DNA of 64,000 bases, from assembly GCA_016169945.1 (NCBI GenBank), contig JADLSH010000395.1, positions 5,174,001-5,238,000 of the forward strand, read 5' to 3'. A model generated the notes under the pieces. That model saw only the letters and a list, made by a program, of their open reading frames with translations, was not told the origin of the DNA and ran no database searches. The DNA comes from Trachythela sp. YZ-2020 (taxonomy: Eukaryota; Cnidaria; Anthozoa; Malacalcyonacea; Clavulariidae). This document shows, one piece after another, positions 32,270 through 45,000 of this stretch; the stretch's first letter is position 1; each line of letters begins with the position of its first letter. Both the position numbers and the translations under genes were made by a program.

Positions 32270-35200
32270 TATCTGTTGCAGACGTCATTTGCTGATATCT
32301 GTTGCAGACGTCATTTGCTGATATCTGTTGCAGACGTCTTTGCTGATATCTGTTGCAGACGTCATTTTCTGATATCTGTTGCAGACGTCATTTGCTGATA
32401 TCTGTTGCAGACGTCGTTTGCTGATATCTGTTGCAGACGTCGTTTGCTGATATCTGTTGCAGACGTCATTTGCTGATATCTGTTGCAGACGTCATTTGCT
32501 GATATCTGTTGCAGACGTCATTTGCTGATATCTGTTGCAGACGTCGTTTGCTGATATCTGTTGCAGACGTCATTTGCTGATATCTGTTGCAGACGTCATT
32601 TGCTGATATCTGTTGCAGACGTCATTTGCTGATATCTGTTGCAGACGTCGTTTGCTGATATCTGTTGCAGACGTCTTTTGCTGATATCTGTTGCAGACGT
32701 CGTTTGCTGATATCTGTTGCAGACGTCGTTTGCTGATATCTGTTGCAGACGTCATTTGCTGATATCTGTTGCAGACGTCATTTTCTGATATCTGTTGCAG
32801 ACGTCATTTGCTGATATCTGTTGCAGACGTCGTTTGCTGATATCTGTTGCAGACGTCGTTTGCTGATATCTGTTGCAGACGTCATTTGCTGATATCTGTT
32901 GCAGACGTCATTTGCTGATATCTGTTGCAGACGTCGTTTGCTGATATCTGTTGCAGACGTCGTTTGCTGATATCTGTTGCAGACGTCGTTTGCTGATATC
33001 TGTTGCAGACGTCGTTTGCTGATATCTGTTGCAGACGTCGCTTGCTGATATCTGTTGCAGACGTCATTTGCTGATATCTGTTGCAGACGTCATTTTCTGA
33101 TATCTGTTGCAGACGTCGCTTGCTGATATATGTTGCTGACGTCGTTTGCTGATATCTGTTGCAGACGTCATTTGCTGATATCTGTTGCAGACGTCGCTTG
33201 CTGATATATGTTGCAGACGTCGTTTGCTGATATCTGTTGCAGACGTCATTTGCTGATATCTGTTGCAGACGTCGTTTGCTGATATCTGTTGCAGACGTCG
33301 TTTGCTGATATCTGTTGCAGACGTCATTTGCTGATATCTGTTGCAGACGTCGTTTGCTGATATCTGTTGCAGACGTCATTTTCTGATATCTGTTGCAGAC
33401 GTCGTTTGCTGATATATGTTGCAGACGTCGTTTGCTGATATCTGTTGCAGACGTCATTTGCTGATATCTGTTGCAGACGTCGTTTGCTGATATCTGTTGC
33501 AGACGTCGTTTGCTGATATCTGTTGCAGACGTCATTTGCTGATATCTGTTGCAGACGTCATTTGCTGATATCTGTTGCAGACGTCATTTGCTGATATCTG
33601 TTGCAGACGTCATTTGCTGATATCTGTTGCAGACGTCGTTTGCTGATATCTGTTGCAGACGTCATTTGCTGATATCTGTTGCAGACATCATTTGCTGATA
33701 TCTGTTGCAGACGTCATTTGCTGATATCTGTTGCAGACGTCGTTTGCTGATATCTGTTGCAGACGTCATTTGCTGATATCTGTTGCAGACGTCATTTGCT
33801 GATATCTGTTGCAGACGTCATTTGCTGATATCTGTTGCAGACGTCGTTTGCTGATATCTGTTGCAGACGTCTTTTGCTGATATCTGTTGCTGACGTCGTT
33901 TGCTGATATCTGTTGCAGACGTCGTTTGCTGATATCTGTTGCAGACGTCATTTGCTGATATCTGTTGCAGACGTCATTTGCTGATATCTGTTGCAGACGT
34001 CATTTGCTGATATCTGTTGCAGACGTCGTTTGCTGATATCTGTTGCAGACGTCGTTTGCTGATATCTGTTGTAGACGTCGTTTGCTGATATCTGTTGCAG
34101 ACGTCATTTGCTGATATCTGTTGCAGACGTCATTTGCTGATATCTGTTGCAGACGTCGTTTGCTGATATCTGTTGCAGACGTCGTTTGCTGATATCTGTT
34201 GCAGACGTCATTTGCTGATATCTGTTGCAGACGTCATTTTCTGATATCTGTTGCAGACGTCATTTTCTGATATCTGTTGCAGACGTCGTTTGCTGATATC
34301 TGTTGCAGACGTCATTTGCTGATATCTGTTGCAGACGTCGTTTGCTGATATCTGTTGCAGACGTCGTTTGCTGATATATGTTGCAGACGTCGTTTGCTGA
34401 TATATGTTGCAGACGTCGTTTTTCTGATATCTGTTGCAGACGTCATTTGCTGATATCTGTTGCAGACGTCGTTTGCTGATATCTGTTGCAGACATCATTT
34501 TCTGATATCTGTTGCAGACGTCATTTTCTGATATCTGTTGCAGACGTCGTTTGCTGATATCTGTTGCAGACGTCGTTTGCTGATATATGTTGCAGACGTC
34601 GTTTGCTGATATCTGTTGCAGACGTCATTTGCTGATATCTGTTGCAGACGTCGTTTGCTGATATCTGTTGCAGACGTCGTTTGCTGATATCTGTTGCAGA
34701 CGTCATTTGCTGATATCTGTTGCAGACGTCATTTGCTGATATCTGTTGCAGACGTCATTTGCTGATATCTGTTGCAGACGTCATTTGCTGATATCTGTTG
34801 CAGACGTCGTTTGCTGATATCTGTTGCAGACGTCGTTTGCTGATATTTGTTGCAGACGTCATTTGCTGATATCTGTTGCAGACGTCATTTTCTGATATCT
34901 GTTGCAGACGTCGCTTGCTGATATATGTTGCAGACGTCGTTTGCTGATATCTGTGGCAAACGTCATTGCTGATATCTGTTGCAGACGTCATTTGCTGATA
35001 TCTGTTGCAGACGTCATTTGCTGATATCTGTTGCAGACGTCATTTGCTGATATCTGTTGCAGACGTCATTTGCTGATATCTGTTGCAGATGTCGTTTGCT
35101 GATATCTGTTGCAGACGTCATTTGCTGATATCTGTTGCAGACGTCATTTGCTGATATCTGTTGCAGACGTCATTTGCTGATATCTGTTGCAGACGTCGTT

Positions 35201-36756
35201 TGCTGATATCTGTTGCAGACGTCATTTGCTGATATCTGTTGCAGACGTCATTTGCTGATATCTGTTGCAGACGTCATTTGCTGATATCTGTTGCAGACGT
35301 CGTTTGCTGATATCTGTTGCAGACGTCTTTTGCTGATATCTGTTGCAGACGTCGTTTGCTGATATCTGTTGCAGACGTCGTTTGCTGATATCTGTTGCAG
35401 ACGTCATTTGCTGATATCTGTTGCAGACGTCGTTTGCTGATATCTGTTGCAGACGTCGTTTGCTGATATCTGTTGCAGACGTCGTTTGCTGATATCTGTT
35501 GCAGACGTCGTTTGCTGATATCTGTTGCAGACGTCGTTTGCTGATATCTGTTGCAGACGTCATTTGCTGATATATGTTGCAGACGTCGTTTGCTGATATC
35601 TGTTGCAGACGTCGTTTGCTGATATCTGTTGCAGACATCATTTGCTGATATCTGTTGCAGACGTCATTTGCTGATATCTGTTGCAGACGTCATTTGCTGA
35701 TATCTGTTGCAGACGTCGTTTGCTGATATCTGTTGCAGACGTCGTTTGCTGATATCTGTTGCAGACGTCGTTTGCTGATATCTGTTGCAGACGTCATTTG
35801 CTGATATCTGTTGCAGACGTCATTTGCTGATATCTGTTGCAGACGTCGTTTGCTGATATCTGTTGCAGACGTCGTTTGCTGATATCTGTTGCAGACGTCA
35901 TTTGCTGATATCTGTTGCAGACGTCATTTTCTGATATCTGTTGCAGACGTCGCTTGCTGATATCTGTTGCAGACGTCGTTTGCTGATATCTGTTGCAGAC
36001 GTCGTTTGCTGATATCTGTTGCAGACGTCATTTGCTGATATCTGTTGCAGACGTCATTTGCTGATATCTGTTGCAGACGTCATTTGCTGATATCTGTTGC
36101 AGACGTCGTTTGCTGATATCTGTTGCAGACGTCGTTTGCTGATATCTGTTGCAGACGTCGTTTGCTGATATCTGTTGCAGACGTCATTTGCTGATATCTG
36201 TTGCAGACGTCATTTGCTGATATCTGTTGCAGACGTCGTTTGCTGATATCTGTTGCAGACGTCGTTTGCTGATATCTGTTGCAGACGTCATTTGCTGATA
36301 TCTGTTGCAGACGTCATTTTCTGATATCTGTTGCAGACGTCATTTTCTGATATCTGTTGCAGACGTCGCTTGCTGATATATGTTGCAGACGTCGTTTGCT
36401 GATATCTGTTGCAGACGTCATTTGCTGATATCTGTTGCAGACGTCGTTTGCTGATATATGTTGCAGACGTCGTTTGCTGATATCTGTTGCAGACGTCATT
36501 TGCTGATATCTGTTGCAGACGTCGTTTGCTGATATCTGTTGCAGACGTCGTTTGCTGATATCTGTGGCAGACGTCATTTTCTGATATCTGTTGCAGACGT
36601 CATTTGCTGATATATGTTGCAGACGTCGTTTGCTGATATCTGTGGCAGACGTCATTTGCTGATATCTGTTGCAGACGTCGTTTGCTGATATCTGTGGCAA
36701 ACGTCATTGCTGATATCTGTTGCAGACGTCATTTGCTGATATCTGTTGCAGACGTC
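32207..36756. repeat. 26-bp tandem satellite, about 175 copies
   Basis: Contiguous units of 26 bp, each holding GACGTC then TTTGCTGATATC and TGTTGCA, fill 4.55 kb. Copies differ mainly at the base after GACGTC (A, G or rarely T), at TTTGCTG/TTTTCTG/CTTGCTG, and at ATATC/ATATA. Higher-order blocks recur: the same order of A- and G-type units appears at about 33,950-34,290, 35,650-35,955 and 36,010-36,370. A rare double variant CTGTGGCAAACGTCATTGCTG (split at 20, TGTGGCAAACGTCATTGC) occurs only at about 34,950 and 36,690. Long minus-strand frames (up to 217 aa) arise because no unit frame has a stop on that strand. They are not genes. Confidence 0.97.
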
Positions 36757-36894
36757 GTCAAGTCACATGAGTTACATTCCAACGAATAACGGTTGAAATT
36801 TTGGGTTTTTTTGTATACTTTACCTTTAATTTGCTTTTCGTAATGTAAATAAGGCTTTAGTGTTTTTCTCATTCCTAATCTTCTTCCGTGCAAA

Positions 36895-37175
36895 TTTATA
36901 TTATTTATTTTATTTAGCTTCGCAAACTAGGGCAGGGTCACCACAACTGCATATGCCAATTACTGTGGGCCCTTTTACCTAACCCACCCTGTCAACTTTC
37001 CCTGTGGGATGAAACCGGAGTACCCGGAGAAAACCCACGACTTTCGGCAGAGCGTTGACTTTACTCTTTTCACGTGAGGACTGGGTTCGAGTCGCATTGA
37101 AAAAGTTCTCACTGAGACTTGAACCCGCGACCTTAGAGGTGAAAGGCAAGTGCGCTAACCACTTCGCCCCCGAAG
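36895..37175 (-). mobile_element. tRNA-derived SINE
   Basis: On the minus strand the head contains an A-box TGGTTAGCGCACTTGCC (about 37,143-37,159) and a B-box GGTCGCGGGTTCAAGTC (about 37,115-37,131), spaced as in pol III tRNA promoters. A body with TTTTCTCCGGGTACTCCGG follows, and the 3' end near 36,895-36,915 is an AAATAAAATAAAT-type tail. The CTCCGGGTACTCCGG segment recurs in plus orientation at about 51,115, so it is a shared core. The frame at 36,979-37,278 is non-coding. Confidence 0.8.
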
Positions 37176-37275
37176 CCCCATCATATGGTCTTGAAGCCCC
37201 ATTTATGGTCTTGAGAAAGATCCCATTGAGAAAGATTCCCACCATCGAAGCCCCATTTATGGTCTTGAGAAAGAT
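37176..37275. repeat. short direct repeats GAAGCCCCATTTATGGTC
   Basis: Three copies of GAAGCCCCAT-(T/CA)TATGGTCTTGA lie in 100 bp just beyond the SINE head, two of them followed by GAAAGATC. This is probably a slippage or template-jump product at the SINE 5' end. Confidence 0.7.
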
Positions 37276-39099
37276 CAACCTGTTCCACTTTTCACATATC
37301 GGTTCACATGGCGCCAGTCAAATTAGGAATGCTATTACCCTTGCCATAAAAGCGAGACCATATTTTTGGTTTCATCCTCTTCTGTGTCAACGGGGCGTCA
37401 GTAACACATGGCAGTATATGTCAGTTGGAGAGTCCTTAACTGGTGTGGAACTACACTAGGAAATGCATCACTGGCACTGCATGTGATCCGAATAGTTTTT
37501 CAATTGTCTTCATCATTACTTGAACAATCTATGGATAAATGTATGTAATAATGTATAGTTACATCGGCTAGGAGTGGATCCGGAGGGAGTGGATCAGTGT
37601 CCTAAACCTTTCGGGAGTTCGTTCGTTTTAGTATTTTATTTTGGGTGTCACAAAATGGCCGCCGTTTTAGGAGTGGGCGATATATGTCAGAAGATGTTTA
37701 GTTATGTTTATAGATAGATATATAGATAGATAGATAGACTTTTATTTATACAGGGTAAACTCCTTTAGTGTTAAACACTGGTATCAGTCTTGGGTGATTT
37801 TACTCATCGTTTGGTATATTACTCATTCTATCAGTCCCTTTTTAAAGAAATCATTTTCCCTTGGAGGGGAAAGGGAAAATGCGGGCCGTCAATGTTTGGC
37901 CGAAGGCGCGAGATGGGAGGAATAAATTCTTATAACTGTATGTTCTCATTATCGCTGTCCATATTCATAATCAGGGCCGTAGCCATTGTCTCATGCCTGA
38001 AGTGAGCGACGACATAATTTTGCGTTACATCTCAAATTCCAAGTTTTCTTATGGGTTTGCCCGGCCACTTTGTCATTTGCTGCACATGGGGCGGGCTTGC
38101 CTGTTATCGCTAGCACAAAATTCCCGCACGATTTTGGTGGAACGCGAAATTTGTGTTGTTTCGCAAAATGCTTTTTTGTCGTCGGCAACTGCTTTAGAAG
38201 GTTTAGTTTCGTTAATTATAATTCTTTAACTGCATAGACTTTTTAGATTGTTTCTAGGGGGAATAATGCATGCGCTGTAAGTAACATGATTTCCAGCCCG
38301 GTTTGCTGGGCTGGCCAGTTTAATGCACATATATGAGCTCGGGAAGCCAAAATCTCGCTTCGGTCAACGGAGGGAGCCCGGCAAACTGGGCTGGCCCGGT
38401 TCCCATGTGAATGAAATCTCGAAAACATATAAAAACAAGATATGAGACAGGATCTCCGCACTTGCATGCCAGCCAGGTTTACCGGAGCAGCCCGGCTCAC
38501 ATGAACAGCCCCTGAGAATCGTCATAATTTTATCAAATAAATTATGTATGATCATGGATTGTGAAATAATCCATGGTATGATGTATGTATGTGTCGTCCA
38601 GTGCTCTCACAACTGAATTTAAGAATTCCTTAGATTGCGCAAAAAATTTTTCCCAGATATCCGTAAAATTCCTTAGATGAACGTAGCATGGTAACATGAA
38701 GTATTTCATTAATATTACGTCATTTGCGTGGAAAATAAATTTTGAACATTTTATTTTTATAAACATAAATATTGTATATTATATACATAATATTATATAT
38801 TATATACATGTGCATGAATCGACTGAATATGAGAATGTCTGTCACATGTAATCAAAATTATCATATTCAAACCCAGAATCAATACAAGGTAAACAAAATG
38901 TGCACAAAAACAGTCGAAAGATCAGTTCCATTCACTTCGACCACTATTTCAAAAAATTCCCCAAAAATTTCCCCAAAAAATGTGATTCCCCAGATCTCTC
39001 GCCAAAATTCCGCAAAGTGAGAGCGCTGGTGTCGTCCCACTTCGTTGCAGCTAACATGACGTATTGCGACCAGCGGGCAGCGGTTATTGGGAGGGAAAC
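37276..39099. other. region upstream of the OSR1/SPAK-like kinase
   Basis: Contains a (GATA)n run at about 37,712-37,740. A possible hAT-type end CAGGGCCGTAGCCA is at 37,973. GC-rich CCGGTTTGCTGGGCTGG/CCCGGCAAACTGGGCTGG repeats lie at 38,297-38,400, and an AT-rich dinucleotide region at 38,768-38,812. TTTCCCCAAAAA-type motifs at 38,955-38,985 precede the kinase start by about 120 bp. No further gene was recognised. Confidence 0.45.
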
Positions 39100-42000
39100 A
39101 TGGCGACTCCAGGGAATGTATCACTGAAGAACTGGCCAAATACTCCGGAAGATTACGAACTTCAGGAAGTCATAGGTAAGTTAAAATTTTACCTTCGTGT
39201 TCGCCATTTAAGAAAGAAACTAAATAATGTTTCGTGTCCCAGGATATGGAGCTACTGCTGTCGTACAGGCAGCATTATGCACGCCACGAAATGAGAGAGT
39301 GGCAGTCAAAAGAATCGACTTAGAATTATGTGGAGCGAGTATTGATGAGATGCAGGTATGATATTTGGTTATATTATGTGGAGGTGAAGTTGTGGTTTAA
39401 GATTGTCAACTAGTGATGTGGTTATATTGTTAAATTAAAGATTTATAGGTTAAAAAATATTTGAAATATCATGAATGTATGCCACAATTAAAGTGGCTGT
39501 CAAGTCCGTTCTGCTCATGTCATAGACATGGGCGTGGTTTGTTTTTCAAAACATATTTTGTTTTGAAATATATTGAATCTGCACAAATATCTACTATTTT
39601 ACTATTTAACAATAACTTATAACTTTACTAAAAAGAAATTATGTATATTTTAGACAAATACATGATCAACTTTATGTTTCTTAGGCCGTCGGAATTAAGG
39701 TATCAGTTTACCGTCACCCGCCCGTGTGGATCTTGGGCACCCACGCAAAATTTTAATTATTTAAACATTTTTTCATTATTTCTAATTTTTTCAAGCTAAA
39801 GTGTTTGATAAAACTATTTTATGTAATACATCATAATACACAATGAAAGATACTTTCAGAATTCGTTCGAAATGAGTCTACTGTGCATGAGCAATAATAA
39901 AATGGTTTGTCGTCTCAGATTGGCTATTTCTTGTTGCGATGGAGTGTACATATAATTTGCAGGAATTGCATGGTCACTGTATAGTTGTAAACGCACGCTA
40001 GCTTTTTTCTACCATCCATGAAATAATGAAAAAGGCTAAAGTAAAATCTAGACAAATTTTGTCCATACACTTGTAAGAGGTGCTTCAATCTTAAAATCTT
40101 CCATTTAGGGCTAAATTTTCTCCTTAGCAGTTCAGTTTTACCTTTCGTGATGTATTCTGAATGTGTAATGAGCTCATGTGTGGGCCCACAGATCGGAATT
40201 TAGAACATGTGCATGATTTATTATGAAATTAGTATTTTTTTTCTCGTTATGAAATTAGTATTGTGATTTAGGAGCATTTACAATATATAATCATATATAA
40301 TATATAGCATTAGTTAATATCATATGAGGGACAATTTGACATCAGTTCTATTGCTTGAGGAATGATATTATAACAAGATGCTTGCTACATAATTGTTAAA
40401 TGTTATTCTGACGTATGTATTTTAAAACATTTACCATTACATCATTTGTATGTTTGCGCCATAATAGAAACATTCTCAGCTCTCAGGTTTTTTTTTCTCC
40501 TGAACTTGATTTCTACTGGTAACCTGGATATATTGTGAACAGTCTAGCACTTACCCATTTATAATGATGGTCAAAATGCTAGACAATGAGTAATTTGATT
40601 TTCCTTCTCATAAAATACTGTAGATGGGTCAACTTACAGTATTTAAACTTTGAGGGAACTCAGCGACTTCTCCAAGCTTCCAAAACATGATCCACTATAT
40701 TCTGCTTACAGGGTGCATTCCATGTAACAAAAAATGAATATGCTAGATATGTATTTTCCAAAGAAACTTGTGCTTCACTAAGACAAAGATAGCATCACAC
40801 TGCCAAACAGGAACTCATTTCAAGATAGTCTTGTAGGCTGTAATACACTCACATTTACAAAATATAACCCCCAAAATGCATACAATACTCAAAAACATAA
40901 GTATTGTAGCTGATATCGATTGGGGCTATTTCTCTGTTCGGCCACCTTTTTGCCAACCATTTTAGTGTAATAAAGTGATTAAATTCAAACTCAATTGAAA
41001 TAAATAAATACGGACCTGCCATGCTAAAGATTTTCAAACTTGTACCCAGAATTCTCCCTTCCCTGAGCATTAATGGTCCTGCCGCCTCCAGTTAGCACCC
41101 TTGGGAATACTCTGTTGAGGTAGTATCTCTTAGTATTTGTTAACTGGTTTGTTATATTTCAGAAAGAGATTGGTGCCATGTGTCAATGTAACCATGAAAA
41201 TGTTGTCAATTATTATACGTCATTTATTGTGAAACAAGAACTCTGGATAGTCATGCGCTTACTAGATGGAGGTATGTTGGTCAGCATTCTTATTTTCTGT
41301 GCATGGTGCTAAAACAAGAGGTCAAAAAACTTATGATAAGCTTCGGGTCTTTAGGATCAATCTACCTGAGAGATACAACAAGAACTTCGACGTTTCGAGC
41401 GAAGGCCCTGAAGTCGTCTGGAAGTTAGTAGCGACTATTGATCCTAAAGACACGAAGCTTATTGTATAGACGCTACCTACACTGGCACCACACGTTCAAA
41501 ACACTTATGCTTGGAGTCTTGTAACCGTATTTTTGGTCTAAACTTGCAACATCTTAGATTGGCATTGCAGCATGTTTTTTGTTTTGGGAGTAGAGCTAGC
41601 AAATATGTTTATAAAGAAAAACATTCACATTTTTGGCAGTGTGTCAACACAGACTGAATTCTTTACTAAGGAGAGTGATAGTCCTCTAAACTATCATAGG
41701 ATGTTAATTGATTAAATATATAGAAGAATATTTTACCTGGTGTAGAAGCAATCTGAATGTGCGTAAGTTGCTCTTTCAGGGAAAGTGTTGAAAGTGATTG
41801 CCTCCCTTAAAGATCAGCAACATCTACGCAAGTTAGTTTCCCTGTTCTTTATGGCTCATCCTGGATTGTGACATACAGTAAAATATTGCCCAGAAATAAC
41901 CTATTAAAGCTATGAAAAACCGAGCAGAAATAACCTATTAAAGCTATGAAAAACCGAGGGAACCCCCGAGGGAACCTCCAGAGAAACCCCGAGAGAACCC

Positions 42001-45000
42001 CCATTTTAAATATTTATGCTGTAATTAAATTATATTTAACTATAATTAACATTCAGCAAAAAATATAAATCGGCCAAACGAATCACGAATTTTAGCACTG
42101 TGAGAGGTGTGGTTTTACTGAGTTTCGTTTAAAACACTTCGTCCTTTGTGGGCCTGTGTGCAGGGCTCATTACTATTTGCTATAGTCTGGTTGCGGTTGT
42201 TTGCTTACTTAGTTACCCTATTTTATATAAGAGAACGTGACTCCAAACTTAAATGGCGTTGCAGTTGTCACAGTTATTGCTTTTTGAAATGTATATTTGT
42301 TGTGGCAATGCCAACTGATCACATTCATACTGTAGCCATTGCTGACCAATATCAAGCAAAAACAAAATTTTCCGACCTATACCTACCCTATTTTTTTCAC
42401 AAAACACGTCGGATTGTGAAACACGGATTGTAAAAGAATTAATCTAAAACGTAATTAAAATGTAAGGGGGGGGGGGGGTGTGGAGTGCATCGAAGAACGC
42501 GTTCCGGACGCAGTCCTTGTGCGTCTTGTGTTAGGTTGTTTCATAGCAATAGCGTACGATAAAGATACAGTGCATATTGCCTTGCCAATTGCCCATTGCG
42601 TTTGAAAGCTTAAAAATTATTACAGGAATTTTAAGTATTTTTTCATACCTACATAGGTTCTATGTTGGATGTGATCAGATATCAAATAAAGTTAGGAAAA
42701 GGACAGGGAGGTGTACTTGATGAAGTTATCATTGCGACAGTCTTAAAGGAAGTTCTCAAAGGATTGGACTATTTTCACAGTAATGGATTAATTCACAGGT
42801 ATTAAACAATGTGCCGAAAATTATGTGGAATATATCATTATACATAGACGACGTACAGTTAATGTAAGAAACATATAGTTTTTGTCGAAATCAGATATAA
42901 TTTTATCTTTTATTTTATGTACTATTTGTCGGATGAATAAGTGTTTGCATTAGTAACAGTATTTGTTAGGGGATAATAACCTATATGGTTAGCTGGTTAT
43001 GGTATCATAATGCGGAAATGCTACATTTTAGAGACATTAAAGCTGGCAATATTCTTCTTGGTACAGATGGAACAGTTCAAGTTGCAGGTAGGAAGAAGTT
43101 CAACCGTCAAAGTTTTCCATTCCTTCTCCGCACCACTTACATGAAGAACATTGGAAGAATCTTTAATTCTGGCCCTTGGCTTATTTATTGCATTATTTGA
43201 TTTGGATGTTGTCACAATCTTAACACTAGATTCATTTGTACTTTAAATTGTTATCACAATTTTTCAGACATGCAGTGTTAAATTTATTCCTGCTTGTGAC
43301 GTATTATCTTAAAAAATATCTAGAAAAATCTTAAAAAGAGAAAGATCGAAAATAAAAGTGGTATATACATGCATGTACATGTATTTTACGGGGTTTCTTC
43401 GGATTGGACAAACTTGTATATATTTAATTTGGTCCCTGTTGATGTTGATGCTGATGCTGATGTTGATGTTGATGCTGATGTTGATGTTGATGTTGATGTT
43501 GATGTTGATGTTGATGTTGATGTTGATGTTGATGTTGATGTTGATGTTGATGCTGATGCTGATGTTGATGTTGATGTTGATGCTGATGCTGATGTTGATG
43601 TTAATGTTGATGCTGATGTTGATGTTGATGTTGATGCTGATGTTGATGTTCCATTTTGAATATATCCATTTTCGTCAGATTTTGGAGTGAGTTCTGCCTT
43701 ATACGCGTATGGTGATAGAACCAGACCTGAGAGAAGAACAACGTTTGTTGGTACGCCATGTTGGATGGCGCCGGAAGTTATGGAACAGGTACTGTACATC
43801 ATGGGATTAATTAATATTCTTAAAAGTAAAGGTAGTGGGGGAAATTGGGGTGAGGGAGGGGGTGAGAGGAGGCGTCATATTAATATTTCCTCGCATTAGA
43901 GAGCTGAATCGCAAATGACGCAGTCTCTTGTTGCCGATGTCTGTTTACGGAGCACAGCTGAGGTGAAAGGGTTAGTTTTGGTTGAGGGAGGAATACCGAC
44001 TATATATTGGCTTATTTACCATGCAACAAGTTTGGCTCAGCTCTTCCTTTGTTTCGTAGTAGTAGTCCAGTATTGCAATTGCAGTTTAATGATGAGTTAT
44101 TTCCATGCTTATACTGATGTATAATGCTGAATTATATATCCGCTGAAAACTGCTGAGTTTATTCTTCAGTGACTGTTTTGCTGTTTTGGCCATAGAAGTT
44201 ATATTATTGCATTATTGTCAGTGACCTGATAAGTTAAACTTTCGCACAACCTGTGCGATCTGTCTTCTCTTTTTTGTCTATATTCATCATTTTACCTTGT
44301 ATATTTTAATATACATGCAATGTTCGTACGTTGTAAAATTAAACATGTAACGCTATCTGCCATCTTTTCAAATGTAGGTAACTGCATATAATAATAAAGC
44401 TGATATCTGGAGCTTTGGAATCACGGCTATGGAACTCGCTACGGGAACTGCACCGTATGCAAAATTTCCAGCTATGAAAGTAAGCATGAGAATATTGTAA
44501 TATTGTAATATTTCAGCATCGGTAGATAGACGTCAGACCATACTGCATGCATGCGGTTTAGAGAACGGTATATAATGACTTGAATACAGAACAGTATAAT
44601 CGATGAACTGAACGTAATATACCTTCCATAAATGATCTTCTTTAAAATGTTTACACACACTTGTTTACAAGATGCTAGCCTAAAGATTCATGATAGTCAG
44701 CACGCATTCACCAATGAACGATCAACGGTATCCGCACTAGCCTACATCTCACCACAGATCTCACAAAATGTTACAGTCCATGCATTGTTCATAGACTTTC
44801 GCAAGGCTTTTGACCTTGTGGATCACGGAATTTTGCTAAGAAAGCTGGCGAAAATGAATGTGACAAAAGACTTTTGGCTCTGGACGCGAAGTTTTTTGGA
44901 GGGCAGGAGCCAACAGGTTAACCTGTCATATCGCTCTTTAACGTACATGTGCAGCCTCGTACCCAGGCGCTTTAATGTGCTAAGCGGTTGCGTGACGTGC

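Noticed and set aside
32882..33535. 217-aa minus-strand frame (MTSATDISKRRLQQ...) and similar frames across the array
   Set aside because: These follow from a 26-bp unit without minus-strand stops in any frame; three units cycle through all frames and give a 26-aa period. No start context, splice structure or family.
32207..36756. CRISPR-like array
   Set aside because: Units are contiguous with no spacers, in an animal genome; it is a simple tandem satellite.
37055..37459. 134-aa plus-strand frame
   Set aside because: Runs antisense through a tRNA-derived SINE and adjacent direct repeats.
43358..43802. Poly Met-Leu, Asp-Val and Ser-Thr frames
   Set aside because: All three are translations of one hexanucleotide microsatellite inside a kinase intron.
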